Source: Latrodectus hesperus (taxonomy: Eukaryota > Arthropoda > Arachnida > Araneae > Theridiidae). Taken from it: 64,000 nucleotides of DNA. Below are positions 15,348 to 32,800 of this stretch, piece after piece. Within the stretch, counting starts at the first letter, position 1. Each line of letters starts with the position of its first letter. Under the pieces are notes generated by a model. It was not told the DNA's origin. It saw nothing but the letters and a program-made list of their open reading frames with translations, and made no database searches. Location of the stretch: NCBI GenBank assembly GCA_037975125.1, contig CM075857.1, forward strand, positions 68,031,899 to 68,095,898, read 5' to 3'. A program made the translations under genes and the position numbers.

Positions 15348-16701
15348 CAGGTATAAAACAAGAGGATAACGAGAAAGACGATAGACAATATATAATAGAA
15401 AAGAACGAGATCTCCCATTTTAAAAGGATTCATTCTTCGACAGTCTAATAAACTGAAGCCTCGTGCATCAACAGTGTGAAACCTAGTGGTGGCTAACTGT
15501 AAAGTATCAGAAAAGCATTGGACAGTGTAAGAGTTGCATGAGCAAAATATTTTCCTATAAAAGCGTGATTATAAGCTTTGCTAGGGGATCCAACACAGCG
15601 TGATCCGACCTTTCCAATTTTAAAAGAGGCATGGTAATTGAAAATCGCCTTACTGGAGAATTTGGGCCCAGAACAGCCAAACTTACGGTTGTTTCAATGA
15701 CAATTGTATCAAGGATTATGACAATCTACATAAACCTGAATAAGGTGTTTTTTATGAAACACAACATTAAGTAAAATTCAAAGTTGAAGGACCATGAAAA
15801 ACAATATCGAAGAGAATAGTTGCTAGAAATTCCAAGACTACACTGCTGCAGATAACGTCTGAGATAATACCCACCTTTAAAATCTCGTATTTATGAAAAC
15901 TAACATATGAGAGTTACATCCTAAGAACACTCATGGCGTTGTCTCAATTTCAAACCCTTCACTTTTATATCGCAGTACTATAAAGAGACTACAGGTTTGC
16001 CAAGACCAACTAAATCGGCCACAACTAAAACGGGAACAAATCATATCGCCTGTTAAATCCTAAGTTACATTATTCCAGACCACTGGTTGTGTGTTCGTCT
16101 TACTAATATCGGTAAAAGCATTTGATATTAATTGTTTGATTCCAACCGTAAATCATAGAAAGGATTCTGTGAAGGTGTGGGGAGCAATACCTTCCCTTGT
16201 ATTAAGGCCTTTCGTTCTCTTGAGGAAAAGAATCAAAAGTGATTATTATTGAATCATTCATGCGGTTCATCTTCATCCTATACTTCAGATTCTCTTTCCA
16301 GAAACACGTTTCGTTGTGTTCAAACATGTTTCCAAGAGCATGATGGTGAGATGGAATATCTATCCTGGCTTCCTCAATCCCCTGATCTCAATACCATTAA
16401 GCCTTTGTGGGTGTGTTTTAGAGAAAAATGTCGGACTTGATTTTCTCCTCTACGCACATTGTCAAAACAGGTTTCAACAGTAAAACATAGACCTTGCCCA
16501 CAATTTCGACAGACCTTGTATGGTAAGAAATGGTCTTGCACAAAGAATAGGAACGAATTAAGATTAACTTTGTTCAAATGTTTTATTTGCCAATGGTAAG
16601 TTGAATGCAAATTGTCTTTTAGACCAAAGGTGACTGATCACCTTACTAATTAAAAATTTTCATTTTTTCACTGGCGCTTTCATTATTTTGTCCTAAATCT
16701 G
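15348..16701 (+). mobile_element. Degenerate full-length Tc1-type transposon
   Basis: The interior reads as a Tc1 transposase. Near 15620-15740 the DNA-binding part reads FKRGMVIENRLTGEFG then VSMTIVSRIMT, with tandem HTH features. Near 16325-16440 it reads VQTCFQEHDGEMEYLSWLPQ followed by SPDLNTIKPLW, the third DDE block, where the catalytic Glu (family form NVIEPLW) is Lys. The right end, read on the minus strand, is CAGATTTAGGACAAAATAAT, close to the end sequence of this Tc1 group. The left end CAGGTATAAAACAAGAGGAT at 15348 is preceded by TA and matches it imperfectly. The total of 1354 bases is normal for Tc1. It is badly decayed, with no frame over 63 codons. Confidence 0.65.
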
Positions 16702-16755
16702 CATAATTGTGTTAAACTCTTCAAATTTTTCCAAATATTTTTATAATATGCTATG

Positions 16756-16761
<6 letters not shown>

Positions 16762-16787
<26 letters not shown>

Positions 16788-16808
16788 CGTGTGTGTGTGT
16801 GTGTGTGC

Positions 16809-16882
<74 letters not shown>
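16762..16882. repeat. (TG)n microsatellite
   Basis: About 120 bases of TG repeats with a few GTGC variants in the first third (near 16788 and 16808). Flanked by short TATA-rich sequence. Confidence 0.95.
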
Positions 16883-16888
<6 letters not shown>

Positions 16889-17389
16889 ATATATGTGTTT
16901 ATATTAAAAGCATGTACGTACTATTCGTAATAACAGAGGGATTCGCCAAAATATGCATTCTTATTACTAAAATTAATGTTACAAATAAAAAATTAAGTCA
17001 TTTTGAAAAAACAATAGATTTAATTTATAAAAATTTCATATGCTACTAACTTATGCCATAAGGCAGGAATTATTGACAGATTGGACTGGAGTTCTTCTGA
17101 ATTTTAATCTAAGCTTAAATGATTACAAATTGCACATTGATCACAATACGTTGCGTCTCATATGATGTATTCCTTATTATATTCTTCATTGGTTAGTCTA
17201 ATAAAAGTTGTATTCGCCATGTTCAATTATACAAGCGTCACAATGATCTTTAGTTCTATTAATGAAGCTGTTTATCAACGATTATGGAAATAATTTTCAG
17301 TTTTACGTCAGAGCCAATTTTTACATATTTAAGGACTTAAAAGGAAATTGCGATATGTAATGGTTACCCCAATAGGATTTCATGATTAT
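16883..17389. other. AT-rich stretch, nothing recognised
   Basis: No feature seen. Confidence 0.5.
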
Positions 17390-17880
17390 TTATGATATTG
17401 AAAAAAGTTTATAAAAAATATGCTAGCCATAATATACGCTAAATATTTTATTCTAACTAACAGATAATCACCAAAATGAACAAATCATGTCTTGGGGAAT
17501 TATGATCCATTAAAACTGATTAGTTTCCTACAGTTAATCAAGAAATAATTTGCATTGTCCCAATCGCTTTCACCGTGAGTGCATTGAGGATTCTCAAGTC
17601 CAGTATAATCTCTCCATATACAAGGATGCTAGTGTTACATAAATGACTAATATCTCTGATATTTATAGGATGATAGCACTTCTTTGGCTTTTTCTACATA
17701 AAAAAGTTCGAGAATCACTTAGTTTGTACCGATTCTCGACTCGTCATTGAACAACATTCCAGGAAAGTAAGCTATCCTGGAAGCACACATCACTCATTTT
17801 ACTGTGCAACAGTCTAAACATGGTTTGTCTTGCTATAATTCTTCTATATTCAGCTGTAATGTCTGAAAAAAATTGGTTAG
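17390..17880 (-). pseudogene. Heavily decayed Tc1 transposase fragment
   Basis: On the minus strand, blocks appear in the right order and spacing for a Tc1 DDE domain: VENRYKLSDSRTFLCRK (17755-17700; family form DESRFSLQSDSRRTFIWR), ILVYGEIILDLR near 17610, and LMDHNSPRH (17510-17485; family form FMDDNARPH), about 82 codons after the first block. The Asp directly before Asn, which is catalytic, is His here. The third block is not recognisable. No terminal repeats found. The order of three blocks makes chance unlikely, but each match is weak. Confidence 0.5.
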
Positions 17881-19911
<2,031 letters not shown>

Positions 19912-21077
19912 CTAAAAATAAATTTTATGAATTTACGATATTTTATATATTAATTAAAAAAATAATTATTTATATCCTTTTTGCTCTATAACATATTCTA
20001 TTTAAACATTTTACCTATTTTACTATTTGTTGTACCTCGTATTTATTCCATTTAAAGTATCTACTTTAAATTTTGTTGTTACTAACTTAGTTTTAAATAT
20101 TTTTATTTTGAGACAACATGGATGATTTCAATTTCTAAATTCATATTTTCGTTTTGTGGTAAATAAACTTGCCAAATTTTGTTATTTTACATCCATATTT
20201 ATTATATTTGTCCATTTGCATACATTCATTCATATTTAATAATTTTGCATAACTTTGAGACGTAATGAGCATATAGTATTCTTTTATGCGCAATACATCT
20301 CAGAGCTATGCATGAGCTATTATGAGCTCGAAAAAAGTTATTTTGTGCCTGTAATGCTGACTGGCTAACAATGCTTTACAGAAAAGGACAATGATTATCG
20401 TTTTTACATCTTCTTAAATCTTGTTTTATATTGACTTATTTACGAACATAACTCTTCCTTAATCATTAAATCTTACCAATGTTCACTGCAAATATACTTC
20501 TTGATGCGGCTTGACATTCGATATCAGTAATATATCGATTTTTCAAGTAAAGTCATCAGCTTGAGCTGTCAGACACAAGTTTTCTGAAAATTCTTAGCTT
20601 ATTTTGGAGATTCTTTTTTTTACCATGAAATAATAAAACTTAAAATTCGCATACTTTCAGTAAGTAATTCACTTGTTTCAGTTAATCTGGAAGCATGTTA
20701 AAGTTCATAATAGAATAAATTATTTTTACCTCAATAATATTAATAATTAGTTAACTCCAAAAATCTTGAGATTTAAATTGTAAAGCATCACTTTCATTAA
20801 ACGCGCATTTATTATACACTCTTATCTTTACTGCACCAAAAGGGTAACTTAGTTAGATGTGTAATATATATTACAGGAAAGAAATGATATGATTTTAAAT
20901 GTTTCAATTACTAATGAATTTATGTAAGATTTTTGTATGCATTTAGTAGAGCAACTTATACAGTTTTCTTCTTATAAGCAAATTGAATTTGCATGTTATT
21001 GTCCGTTAAAATCTGTATATAATGTCCCATGAAGTAAATAGAGATACTTGCACCTTAATATTTCTATCTTTTGAAAA
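19912..21077. other. AT-rich stretch, nothing recognised
   Basis: No feature seen. Confidence 0.5.
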
Positions 21078-21120
21078 AGTCAAAATTCAGCCTACAGGGA
21101 TTGTAGGCTGAATTTTGACT
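21078..21120. repeat. Perfect 19-bp inverted repeat with 5-base loop
   Basis: Left arm AGTCAAAATTCAGCCTACA (21078-21096), loop GGGAT, right arm its exact complement (21102-21120). No mismatches. No T run follows on the plus strand, and it lies in no element I recognise. In a eukaryote a terminator role is not expected; it could be a foldback element or a small hairpin RNA source. Confidence 0.95.
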
Positions 21121-21409
21121 CAAGCTTATTATTGTGCAGCTTATTTTGTCACAAAACTGCTATAGTCTTCAACCTAAATGTTATGATTATAGGAAGAATA
21201 TGAGATTAATGTATTCAAGACATTTATGTAAGACACCTTTCTTAATCCGAGTGTAGCACTATTCAATAGATTAATAGTCGTAAAAGTAAACATGTTACTC
21301 GTTTCGGTTTGAAGAATAGTGCAAATACATAAGAAAGTCAGAGAAGAATCCATTTTATGTCTACATAATCAGTTGAACAACAACTGTAAAATCAAGAACA
21401 GACAGTTAG

Positions 21410-21740
21410 GCTAACATTTCTTCGACTACAATTATTGGTTCGATCATAGACATCGCAAATCAAAGCGTGTTCAGTGGCATGATCATTGACGAACTTGACA
21501 AAAGAATGGTGTGATGTTGTGTTTCCTAACAAATAGTGATTCCGTTTACAACATTGTAATCAATGCATAAGCGTTTTAGAGAAACCTGGCAAGTGCATAT
21601 AGCAAGTATTTATTTAACATTATAATACTGGTCTATTACCTGAAGTGATGCCATCCAATACCTTCGACTTAATGTCCTGGTGAGTCCTGTTCAGACAAAT
21701 ACATTTAACAATTGCAGCTTCATTTCTGTTTTTTAAATCT
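21410..21740 (+). pseudogene. Heavily decayed Tc1 transposase fragment
   Basis: The plus strand reads KRVQWHDH near 21465, then after a frame change WCDVVFPNK followed by stops and FRLQHCNQCISVLEKPGKC (21505-21600). The family form around the first catalytic Asp is VVFSDESRFRLQHCD...VWRKPGE. The SDES core is destroyed. The remainder of the DDE domain cannot be followed. Single-locus evidence, so moderate confidence. Confidence 0.45.
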
Positions 21741-22113
21741 TTTACTAGGGCCTGCTAATTACAACGTTTAGATAGGAAACTGTTTGATACAGCAAATGTT
21801 AAGCAGCTATTTTACTTTGCATTTTATCTTCAGATCTTTCATAAACTTCTTTACCTATAGAGAACATCATATAGATGCTTGAAAAATCTATGATGTCACT
21901 TCACGAAAACAGTATTACATAAAATTTAAAATGTTAAACAACAACATAAATCTGGAGGTAATTATTTGGATTATTAATTGTTTCGTACCTGTGCTACAAA
22001 ATGTCTTGAACATATAATCATTTGTTCTTTTAGGATGCATTTTTTCAATTGCAGATCATTTTGTTAATTGCATTTCTTCCTAGTCTAGCAAATTATAAGA
22101 ATCAATAATTTGT
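21741..22113. other. AT-rich stretch, nothing recognised
   Basis: No feature seen. It could contain unrecognisable remains of the preceding Tc1 copy. Confidence 0.4.

Positions 22114-24719
<2,606 letters not shown>

Positions 24720-24770
<51 letters not shown>
24720..24770. repeat. (TA)n microsatellite
   Basis: About 50 bases of uninterrupted TA. Confidence 0.95.
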
Positions 24771-24776
<6 letters not shown>

Positions 24777-25881
24777 CTTTAAAAATAATTGTTTACTTTC
24801 ATGTTTTTACCTAATATAAATATTAAAAATAGTTCAAGTAAAAATAGTTAAAATATCGTACCAAAAAGAATTTTTTTTGTTTCGAATGGTGTAAAATTTC
24901 GTTTCCGGAATTTCGGATTTGAATTTCTTAAGAAATTGCATTGATAGTTAAGATAAAAGTTTTTTCAAAATTCGTAAAAATGTTTTATAGAATCAATTTT
25001 TAATCTTTTATATAGTTGGACATTATCTTCATTATTTGTAGACTAGACTTTCTGTGATTCAAGTAAATGTGACTAGTAATCCATGAATACTTGAATAAAT
25101 ATAGAATTAGAATATGGAATAAAATAGAATTTATACATTACGTCTTTAATAGTTTTCATTTTGATACACATTTAATTTGTGGATTGTTTTACAATATAAT
25201 ATTTTAACACTTTAAACAGCTGATAGGGACATGATTGAATAAATTTGACACAAAGTAAATTCTTTCTCTACATAATTTATTTGCCTTTTATTTATTATTT
25301 AAAGTCAGATTATTTTTTATCATGATTTACTTACTTTAATGTTATAAATCATTGGTTAAAATAACATAATAAATATCAAATAAATATTATACTATCTTAT
25401 GAAACATGAAATTCTAATAGATTAAGTAATTGCACAAAGTGTTTCAGAAATATAGTTAAAAATGTATAGGTATATATATAAGAATAAAATTACGCAAACT
25501 CGTCAGAGTGATTCAAAACTGTTATTAGAAATCAAAATGTCTATCAAAATATGATAGCTAAAAATAATCATATACGAGAATTAAACAGCATAAAGAATCG
25601 AGATAAACTTCCAGACCACAAAGCTGTATGCTAAAAGATGCAACCCAGGACACGAATAATGATCACTCATTACTAAAAGATGTATTTATATGAAATTTTG
25701 CTTAACAATAAAAATTCATAATCTCAGCTTAAAAATTTAATACATACCTAACAATGACCAAGTAACGACTGATATGCTTCAAAACAATAGGTAGTATCGT
25801 GTTCATCAGTAATTATAAATATACCAGTATCTTGTCAATAATATATTTGCAGCAATTGTACTATTACAATATTTATGCATT
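24771..25881. other. AT-rich stretch, nothing recognised
   Basis: No feature seen. Confidence 0.5.
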
Positions 25882-26103
<222 letters not shown>

Positions 26104-26405
26104 AGTCACTGAGTATATGTCACTGAGTCACAAGTATATAAGTTTTAAACAATTGTTCTGTATTTGAATTTGATTATATAAATCGTAACTTTGAACAGTT
26201 TGAAAATCAAGGAAACCCTAAAATCAAATTGTTAAATATGAGGAAAAACTTAATTTTATGTGGTAGGACAAATAAAAATCTCAAATCTTTAATAAAATTT
26301 CCAAATGATTTAGGTGAAGTAATTCAACAATGCACATAAATTGTAAGAGATGTAGGAATGTAATATCAAATAAAATAAAAGAAGTTCACAACTATCAGTG
26401 AAATA

Positions 26406-27188
26406 CACTGCTAATCACCCAAATTACAATACCAAAAAAGACAAGACACATCACAACAAAATTTTTTTCGTTGATAACATGTTGACCAAGTATCAAATGA
26501 TTAAATTTATAGACTTCTGTGATGTGTATTTCCTGCCAAAATCAGCAGCCAGAGTAGCTGCCATTGTTGGAAATCACCACACACCTCGGCATTGATCTAA
26601 AACGACTTTTTATGTTTTCTTGGGATACAGCTGACCTAGGAGACTGCATCAAAAGTTACGCGCAGACGCTGATGATGCGATACTGACTGAATGTACAGTG
26701 CTATCGTTCGTGATATGGCTGAGTGATCTATCATTGCCCTGAGCACTTTTTTGCTGTCATCACGTGAAGTGGTGAACTGAGGTGAATGCGATCGAACACG
26801 TCGGTCCACCGTACCCTCCTGCAACCAACGATCACAAATTCGTATTACAGTTATTTGGTTTCGTCCAACATGACTACCGATTTCCCTGAAAGATAATCCA
26901 CAATCTAAGTAGGCCATTTTTCTTCTTCTGTCAAACTCGGATACTTGAACAAAATTGCTGCTTTCAGAAAGGCAAAAAACCACCAGAAAAACACAATTGC
27001 TCAACTTGAAATCGTTGAAATCTGCAAACCTTAAAAAGCACTTTGAAATGATGCCACAGGTGCAAGTGACGTGCGTCTGTGCTGAAATTCTAATTATTAA
27101 CATATCTTTCCTTCACTAATGCATGTTATAAATTTCACATTATTTGCATGCTTCCTTTAGGGTGTTGTATTTACGGTGGCCAGCAGTG
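26406..27188 (-). mobile_element. Internally deleted Tc1-type transposon
   Basis: Both ends are present: CACTGCTAATCACCCAAATT at 26406 and, on the minus strand, CACTGCTGGCCACCGTAAAT ending at 27188. Each is bordered by TA (26404-26405 and 27189-27190), the Tc1 target site. The minus strand encodes the transposase N-terminus (below) and, close to the left end (about 26595-26545), MPRCVVISNNGSYSGC, the C-terminal tail typical of this family. The whole catalytic DDE core between them is missing, so the copy is 783 bases instead of about 1.4 kb. Such deletion derivatives can be moved in trans by a full-length relative. Now decayed. Confidence 0.75.
26636..26960 (-). pseudogene. Tc1 transposase N-terminal DNA-binding domain (truncated)
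   Basis: A minus-strand frame reads VSEFDRRRKMAYLDCGLSFR then EIGSHVGRNQITVIRICDRW, followed by DRRVRSHSPQFTTSRDD. This is the first helix-turn-helix and start of the second in the bipartite paired-like domain that Tc1 transposases use to bind their terminal repeats. The frame runs on upstream to 27103 through non-conserved sequence. Downstream of about 26640 the frame leaves the family, where the internal deletion joins the C-terminal tail. Confidence 0.8.
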
Positions 27189-27907
27189 TAATAAATGATG
27201 GCATGGATTTTAAGATATGAAGATCATTATTCAAATAATTCAATTTTAATCAGTAGATACATTAAATTTTAATAAATCTCATTTCACTAAGGAAAAGCAA
27301 AGAATTATTTATAATGATTTTCTAAAAGTCTTAAAAATAATTGAATGTAAGATTAATATTTTCCAACAAAAATAATCTTTGTAATACAAATCAAAATCAG
27401 ATACAGCATAAATTATATTAATTTATTCTTACAAGCATATTAAATGCATCAATCTATTAAAAATTGAATTCTGATTAAACATCAGCACACACACACAAGT
27501 GTAGTAATTTAAACAGTAAACAGAATGTTAAAACTTCTGTGGTTCGTAAATCTACAAAGTATCAACTAAAGAGAATAATGTACAAGGAAAGAAGAGTATT
27601 AAAATTTCAAGGAATTACAAGAAAAATTACAAGATTTCAACAGAAATTGTATGGTATTAACAGGTTTTCAATAGTTACTAAACTATAGAACAAAATTAAT
27701 ACAAATATACCGTTTGATTATCTGATAATTTTCTTACTTTGTTATAAATCATTTTAAGTTGATATTTCTAAGAAAATATTTAAAATACATGATGCTTACA
27801 AGCAACAAATACAGTTTGCTATAAGAGGACTATCCTCACTATATTAGCAGTTAGACACAACAATGTACTCTCATTAAAATCAAATAGTAACATTACGAGT
27901 TACAATA
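27189..27907. other. AT-rich stretch, nothing recognised
   Basis: A short (CA)6 run at about 27485. Nothing else seen. Confidence 0.5.
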
Positions 27908-28009
27908 CGAGTTATTATCTAAGAATTGATATTAGACCAATTTACAAAAAATCAAATAATTGTCTGATAATAATAAATGGTCTAATATCAATTTTTAGAT
28001 AATAACTCG
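27908..28009. repeat. 32-bp inverted repeat with 38-base loop
   Basis: Left arm 27908-27939 begins CGAGTTATTATCTAAG. The right arm 27978-28009 is its complement with a single mismatch (G versus A at arm position 16). No target duplication is evident. Possibly a very small foldback element. Confidence 0.9.
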
Positions 28010-28479
28010 AATTCCATTGTTGAAAGGTAAAAAGATCCTATGTATCAATGCATTCTCTTATAGATGTGTATATATATAAAGTTGAAAATTAATACCTATA
28101 CACCTTTCTTTCAACTCTGGTTGAAACAAAAACCTTGACTTCTCCCGTTGAAAACTCAAAGTTAACGTATGTCAGATATGAGAGGAATTTCTATATGTTT
28201 TCAAAGTAATCAGTAAGTGTTAAAAAAACAAATGTGCGGTAAACGCTGCTTTAATTGACTTAAATTTTTTGCAAAGATATATAAAATAGGCTTATTCAGG
28301 AAAACATAACATAAAAATTAAAATTTACTTAAAAAAATAAAAATATTGACTTTTTCATAAAATTATATTAAGACATCCTTTTTTGTAATCTTTAACAGTA
28401 AGAAGTTTCTTTTAAAACGAAAAATATGACATTATAAAATCATAAAAAAATGTTAATCGTCATTTTCTAGTTTACTGCG
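28010..28479. other. AT-rich stretch, nothing recognised
   Basis: No feature seen. Confidence 0.5.
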
Positions 28480-28995
28480 TTTAATCGCAAATTTGCGAAG
28501 TAACCAAAGGTTGGTCACTCTAGTTATATCAATGCTTCCTGCATTTTCTATTCGAGACAATAAGATTGGATGGAACATGCTCACAATCATTACTCAAGAT
28601 AACTCAAACATTTGTTGGTTTTCTCAGTAAAAATAAATATGCCCACTACTCCACTTATACAATTGCCCTGATTGCCTAAATCGTCTTTAATAGTAAAATC
28701 TTTACAAAGAGCATTATTTTCAACCACTAGCGTAAAAACAAAATAAAATAACGAGTCTAAGATTTTATACAGACAAAATTCCAACTTCTAACTGCAAATG
28801 TCAATGTCACTTCTGGATTCCAACAAAATTTCTGCTGAGATCATGATACATTAAAAAATGTCTTTTATTGGTTGATGCAAAAGGGCAAGTTGAGCATTTC
28901 GCATTCTCGGGCTCTTTCATGTTTGTCAAAAAGTTTCGGGACAAAATTTTAACATATTCATAGACATAGCTTTGCTTGATCAGAAACAACAAGTC
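28480..28995 (-). other. Unidentified coding-like remnant, minus strand
   Basis: Two minus-strand frames (28992-28807 and 28784-28590), and a third segment near 28555-28460 reading NAGSIDITRVTNLWLLRKFA then IKRSKLEND and a stop, have less AT-biased codons than the surroundings. The first contains CSTCPFASTNKRHFLMYH, which has the outline of a C2H2 finger but with Tyr where the first His should be. It might be a broken host exon set or an unknown transposon protein. I do not recognise it. Confidence 0.25.
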
Positions 28996-31900
28996 ATTGA
29001 GACCAATTTAATAGTAGCTTACGAAATTCAATATGAATGTAAAAATCTATCAATTTAATCTGACATTTTGTGTTTCTTAGTGGCAATTATCAACTTATAA
29101 ATACTCCTTTTAACCAAAGTCATCAGAAGCATGAAGTTTGTCAGTGCTACTTAACAACAATAAAATTATACATTGTAACAGTTCAGTGTATGGACACAGG
29201 TATTTGAGAGAGTTTTCGCGTGTTTATAAAAATGCTTTTAAATTGTGAAATGATGTAATTATGAACAACTTTTATGCATCCTCTGACTTCATCGTGTCCA
29301 AAAGCATGCCTCTATCTTATATTTTAGATGTCTCTGAGAAGGATTTTAAATGTGTTCGTTTTAAAAGCATACAATATTATTTATTTAGTTTCTTTAAACA
29401 TTTTTATGAAGTTTTGCGTGCAATTTCCGTTGTAAGTAAAATGTAAATTTCTTATATTATCACTTTCTTCTGATGAGCTCTTAACTCAAGGGAAATTGTT
29501 TGTCATGTAATATACATACATATGTTATGTAATACCTTATAAAAATTTGCATCTTCTTTTTTATCATATTGAATTCCAAAAACTAAAAGTTTTCTATGCT
29601 CTTAACTTTTAAAAATGGTGTTATTAAATTATTATTTCACATGAACATATTTGTAATATTTTGATCATACTTATAAATAACAAATGAAATAAGCAATCCG
29701 TACTTACAAATAAATACTGAAACGAAATAAAATAATACAATAAATATCATCAATTAAATTATTATCCTTTTGTAATTACTGTACACTGATCTGAATTACA
29801 AATAAAATTCTCTATATTGCAGTTTAGAAATAATTCAAAGATAATATCTTTATGAAATGCATTTTATATTTCACATTACAGACTGAAATTTATAATGAAA
29901 GTTTATGCTAGATTTCAAGCAATTACTTATTTAAATAATATTACAATTCACAATAATATTAATATAATATTTTTTTACAATAATCTATGACATACAAAGT
30001 TTAGAAAACTATTAAAACATGAATGAAGCCTAGGTAGGTCTTAGTCACCCGAAGATTAATTTTTGACAAAATCATAATACGAAATTTTATCTTTAATGCA
30101 ATTGATTATGCCGCTATTCATAAGTTATAAAAACAATTTTAGTGTTTAATAGTTCAAACTTATTTTCAAATTTGTAGTTTTAAAGATTTACCGAAAATGT
30201 CTACAAAATAACTAAAACTTTCATGATTTTTAGGTAAAATATTATTTACGAATTGATAAATAAAAAAAAGAAAAATAATATTGCCAATATATACGAGTAT
30301 ATTCAATGTTGATTATTTCAGAAATTAATTTTCATTCAGTATATTTTTATTTTACCAATGCCAAATATTAGCGTTTAAGCAATTAATTCATGTACTCTCC
30401 AGTAATGTTTTGCGCTATTCTCAGACCGAGAAAATACTATAATGATATTTAATTCCTCAAAAATCTTAAACTGAGGAAAGAATGACAAAGCAGTTTGAGA
30501 TTTAATGTTAACCAGGTTGCAACATCAAGAGTTCTGCCATGTTACACTCCTCATAAGTTATATAAAAAGAACATATTTCACTCACATCAAAAACAAAATT
30601 TCTTCCAGGAGTTTCTCGTTTGTAAGAAATATTGGCTTTCCATTTAAATATATAGACAAACTCATTTTAAATCTGTGATTTCTTTGCATAAATTTATTAT
30701 CAGTGAACTAAAAGAATTTTATTAAAGTTATACAGAAACTATATTCCATAAAAGTTTTATTTTTTTAAAATTTCCTATTTCTTTTCAATTATTTATTAAT
30801 TTAAAAGCAGGTTTTATCATTAAAACTAAATGCAAATAAATGAGTATTCGGAAGAATCTGGGAATCTTAAAATAACCGGGAACATATTCTTACATCTAAA
30901 CACTTTTATCTCTCATTTAATTTGTATGTATTGTTTGTTTACATTATTAAAATATATACTGAAAATAGTCTCAGTTCCACATAGAAAAATATTATTCACA
31001 CAAAAATTTATTAAATATTTTTTATGTATATATAAGAATTTTTAATAGCAACACATAAATTAACATGTGTTTCTTTAAAGCATAAATAAACACATGTTGT
31101 TTTATGTATGTACTTAATTAATATGCAACTCACAATAAGGCAAAATAGGAGGGTATAGGTACTTTTATTATTTAAGAACAATATATAAATTGATTTCTGA
31201 GATACTTTATACTTTTCTGATGAACATTTATTTGCAATTTTGTTGAAAACGGTTTTATTGGAAAGGAATATTTTAAAAAAACTTTAATATAAGAAATAAA
31301 GCAAAAATTTAAATTCAGTTGTATTGCTGTTTGTTGAGTTATGAAAAATATATCCCTCTGTCAATAAAAAATGATTATCATGTCTCGCAAACTTACCGAA
31401 ATCAGTTGCAATTTCAACTGTTCAAACACTACACTTGCTAGTATTTATCTTTTTTCAAATAATTTGTTTCATTATTTAAGATAATGTTTTATTTTTATTA
31501 ATTATTTAATATAATGCTAAATTAAATTCTAACTGATTTAGTTTTTGATTCAAAAATTAAAATAATGTAATCACTATACTTTGTGTGCCTTTTCTGAATG
31601 AAAAGCAAATGGTGAAAAGCACGCGAATTATTTTCTGCGTTATTTTCTCAACCGAACATTGTAAACAATACTAAGTAAGAAAAATGCGAAGCAATAGTCA
31701 TCCGTTGACTAAAAATATTTAAGCAAAAACATGAATTTTCAACGGTTTATCATTTAAAAGAAAGCATTTTCATGAAGAAATGTTCAGTTGGAGATTAATC
31801 ATGTTCATTAAAAATTATATTTAACTTATTTAAATTGAATAAATTGGATTTAATACATTTCTTGAATGAAGGATATATAGCAAATTTTAATTAATTAATC

Positions 31901-32747
31901 TTATTTGTTATTTATTGATTAACCAAGAAATATTTGGTAATGATAGCATACTGTATAATTATATATTGCTTGTTTCATTTAACAGCAAAATATGTTTTGC
32001 TGATTACATTTATTTTCTGTTTATTAAGAATTGAATAAACCTATACACATTATTATTTCCTAGGTTATTAAAATAAAATTTATTAAGTTTATTTCCATTA
32101 CTAAGATATAAAGTTAACATAGATGGAAGTATGCATAAATCTTACAGGTTGATGAACGAATAATTTAATGTATTGTTTTGTAATAAAACCAAAAAATTCA
32201 TTATGTGTTCTAGAAAGTTCAATTACTAGAATTTTTTTTACAATACCCAGTTTAGAAGTGTAGCGAAGCAGTAATAAAAATAAAATGTATCATAGTGTGA
32301 CTGTCATACTTGCGATAAAAGAAGTGCACGTAAAATAAACGATAAACAAAAAGTACAATTCATTTTTTACTTTAAATAATAAAATATGTTTAAGAGTATA
32401 GTTTGATTATCACATAAGCCAAGATTTCCGTTCTTATAATGAAGCGTTTGACGGTCTTTAAAGACCTTTCTTTTTTTCTTTATATTTTACCTTTACAAGC
32501 GATGTGTTAAAATTAGGAAAAATTAATATATAAAGTTGTAAAATGTTCTAGACAGGTGGTTTTGAAACATAATTAGAAGAAGTCTAAAAAAGTGTTTATT
32601 CAAAATTGGACTCTGAAATTGTTACACCAAGAAGATAAAGTGCTGTACACATGATGTTAAATATAGAAAATGATAAAATGCTTATGAGCATATAAATATT
32701 ACTTTCCCAAAACGTATTTCGCCATTTAGCTTTAAATTCATTTATTA
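28996..32747. other. AT-rich stretch, nothing recognised
   Basis: Several 60-70 codon frames are of random AT-rich type. The 14-base palindrome GGTCTTTAAAGACC lies at 32453-32466. Nothing else seen. Confidence 0.5.
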
Positions 32748-32800
32748 ATCAAAATATCTTTATATTGTAACATTAAGTTACAATATAGGGATATTTTGAT
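32748..32800. repeat. 24-bp hairpin with 5-base loop
   Basis: Arms 32748-32771 and 32777-32800 are complementary except at two adjacent positions; loop ATTAA. Left arm begins ATCAAAATATC and ends ATATTGTAAC. Confidence 0.9.

Noticed and set aside
21430..21445. tRNA or tRNA-derived SINE B box (GGTTCGATC)
   Set aside because: No A box at the right distance and no cloverleaf; the site lies inside a Tc1 relic.
32453..32466. 14-base palindrome GGTCTTTAAAGACC as a regulatory site
   Set aside because: Short palindromes are expected by chance in 64 kb, and no gene is nearby.
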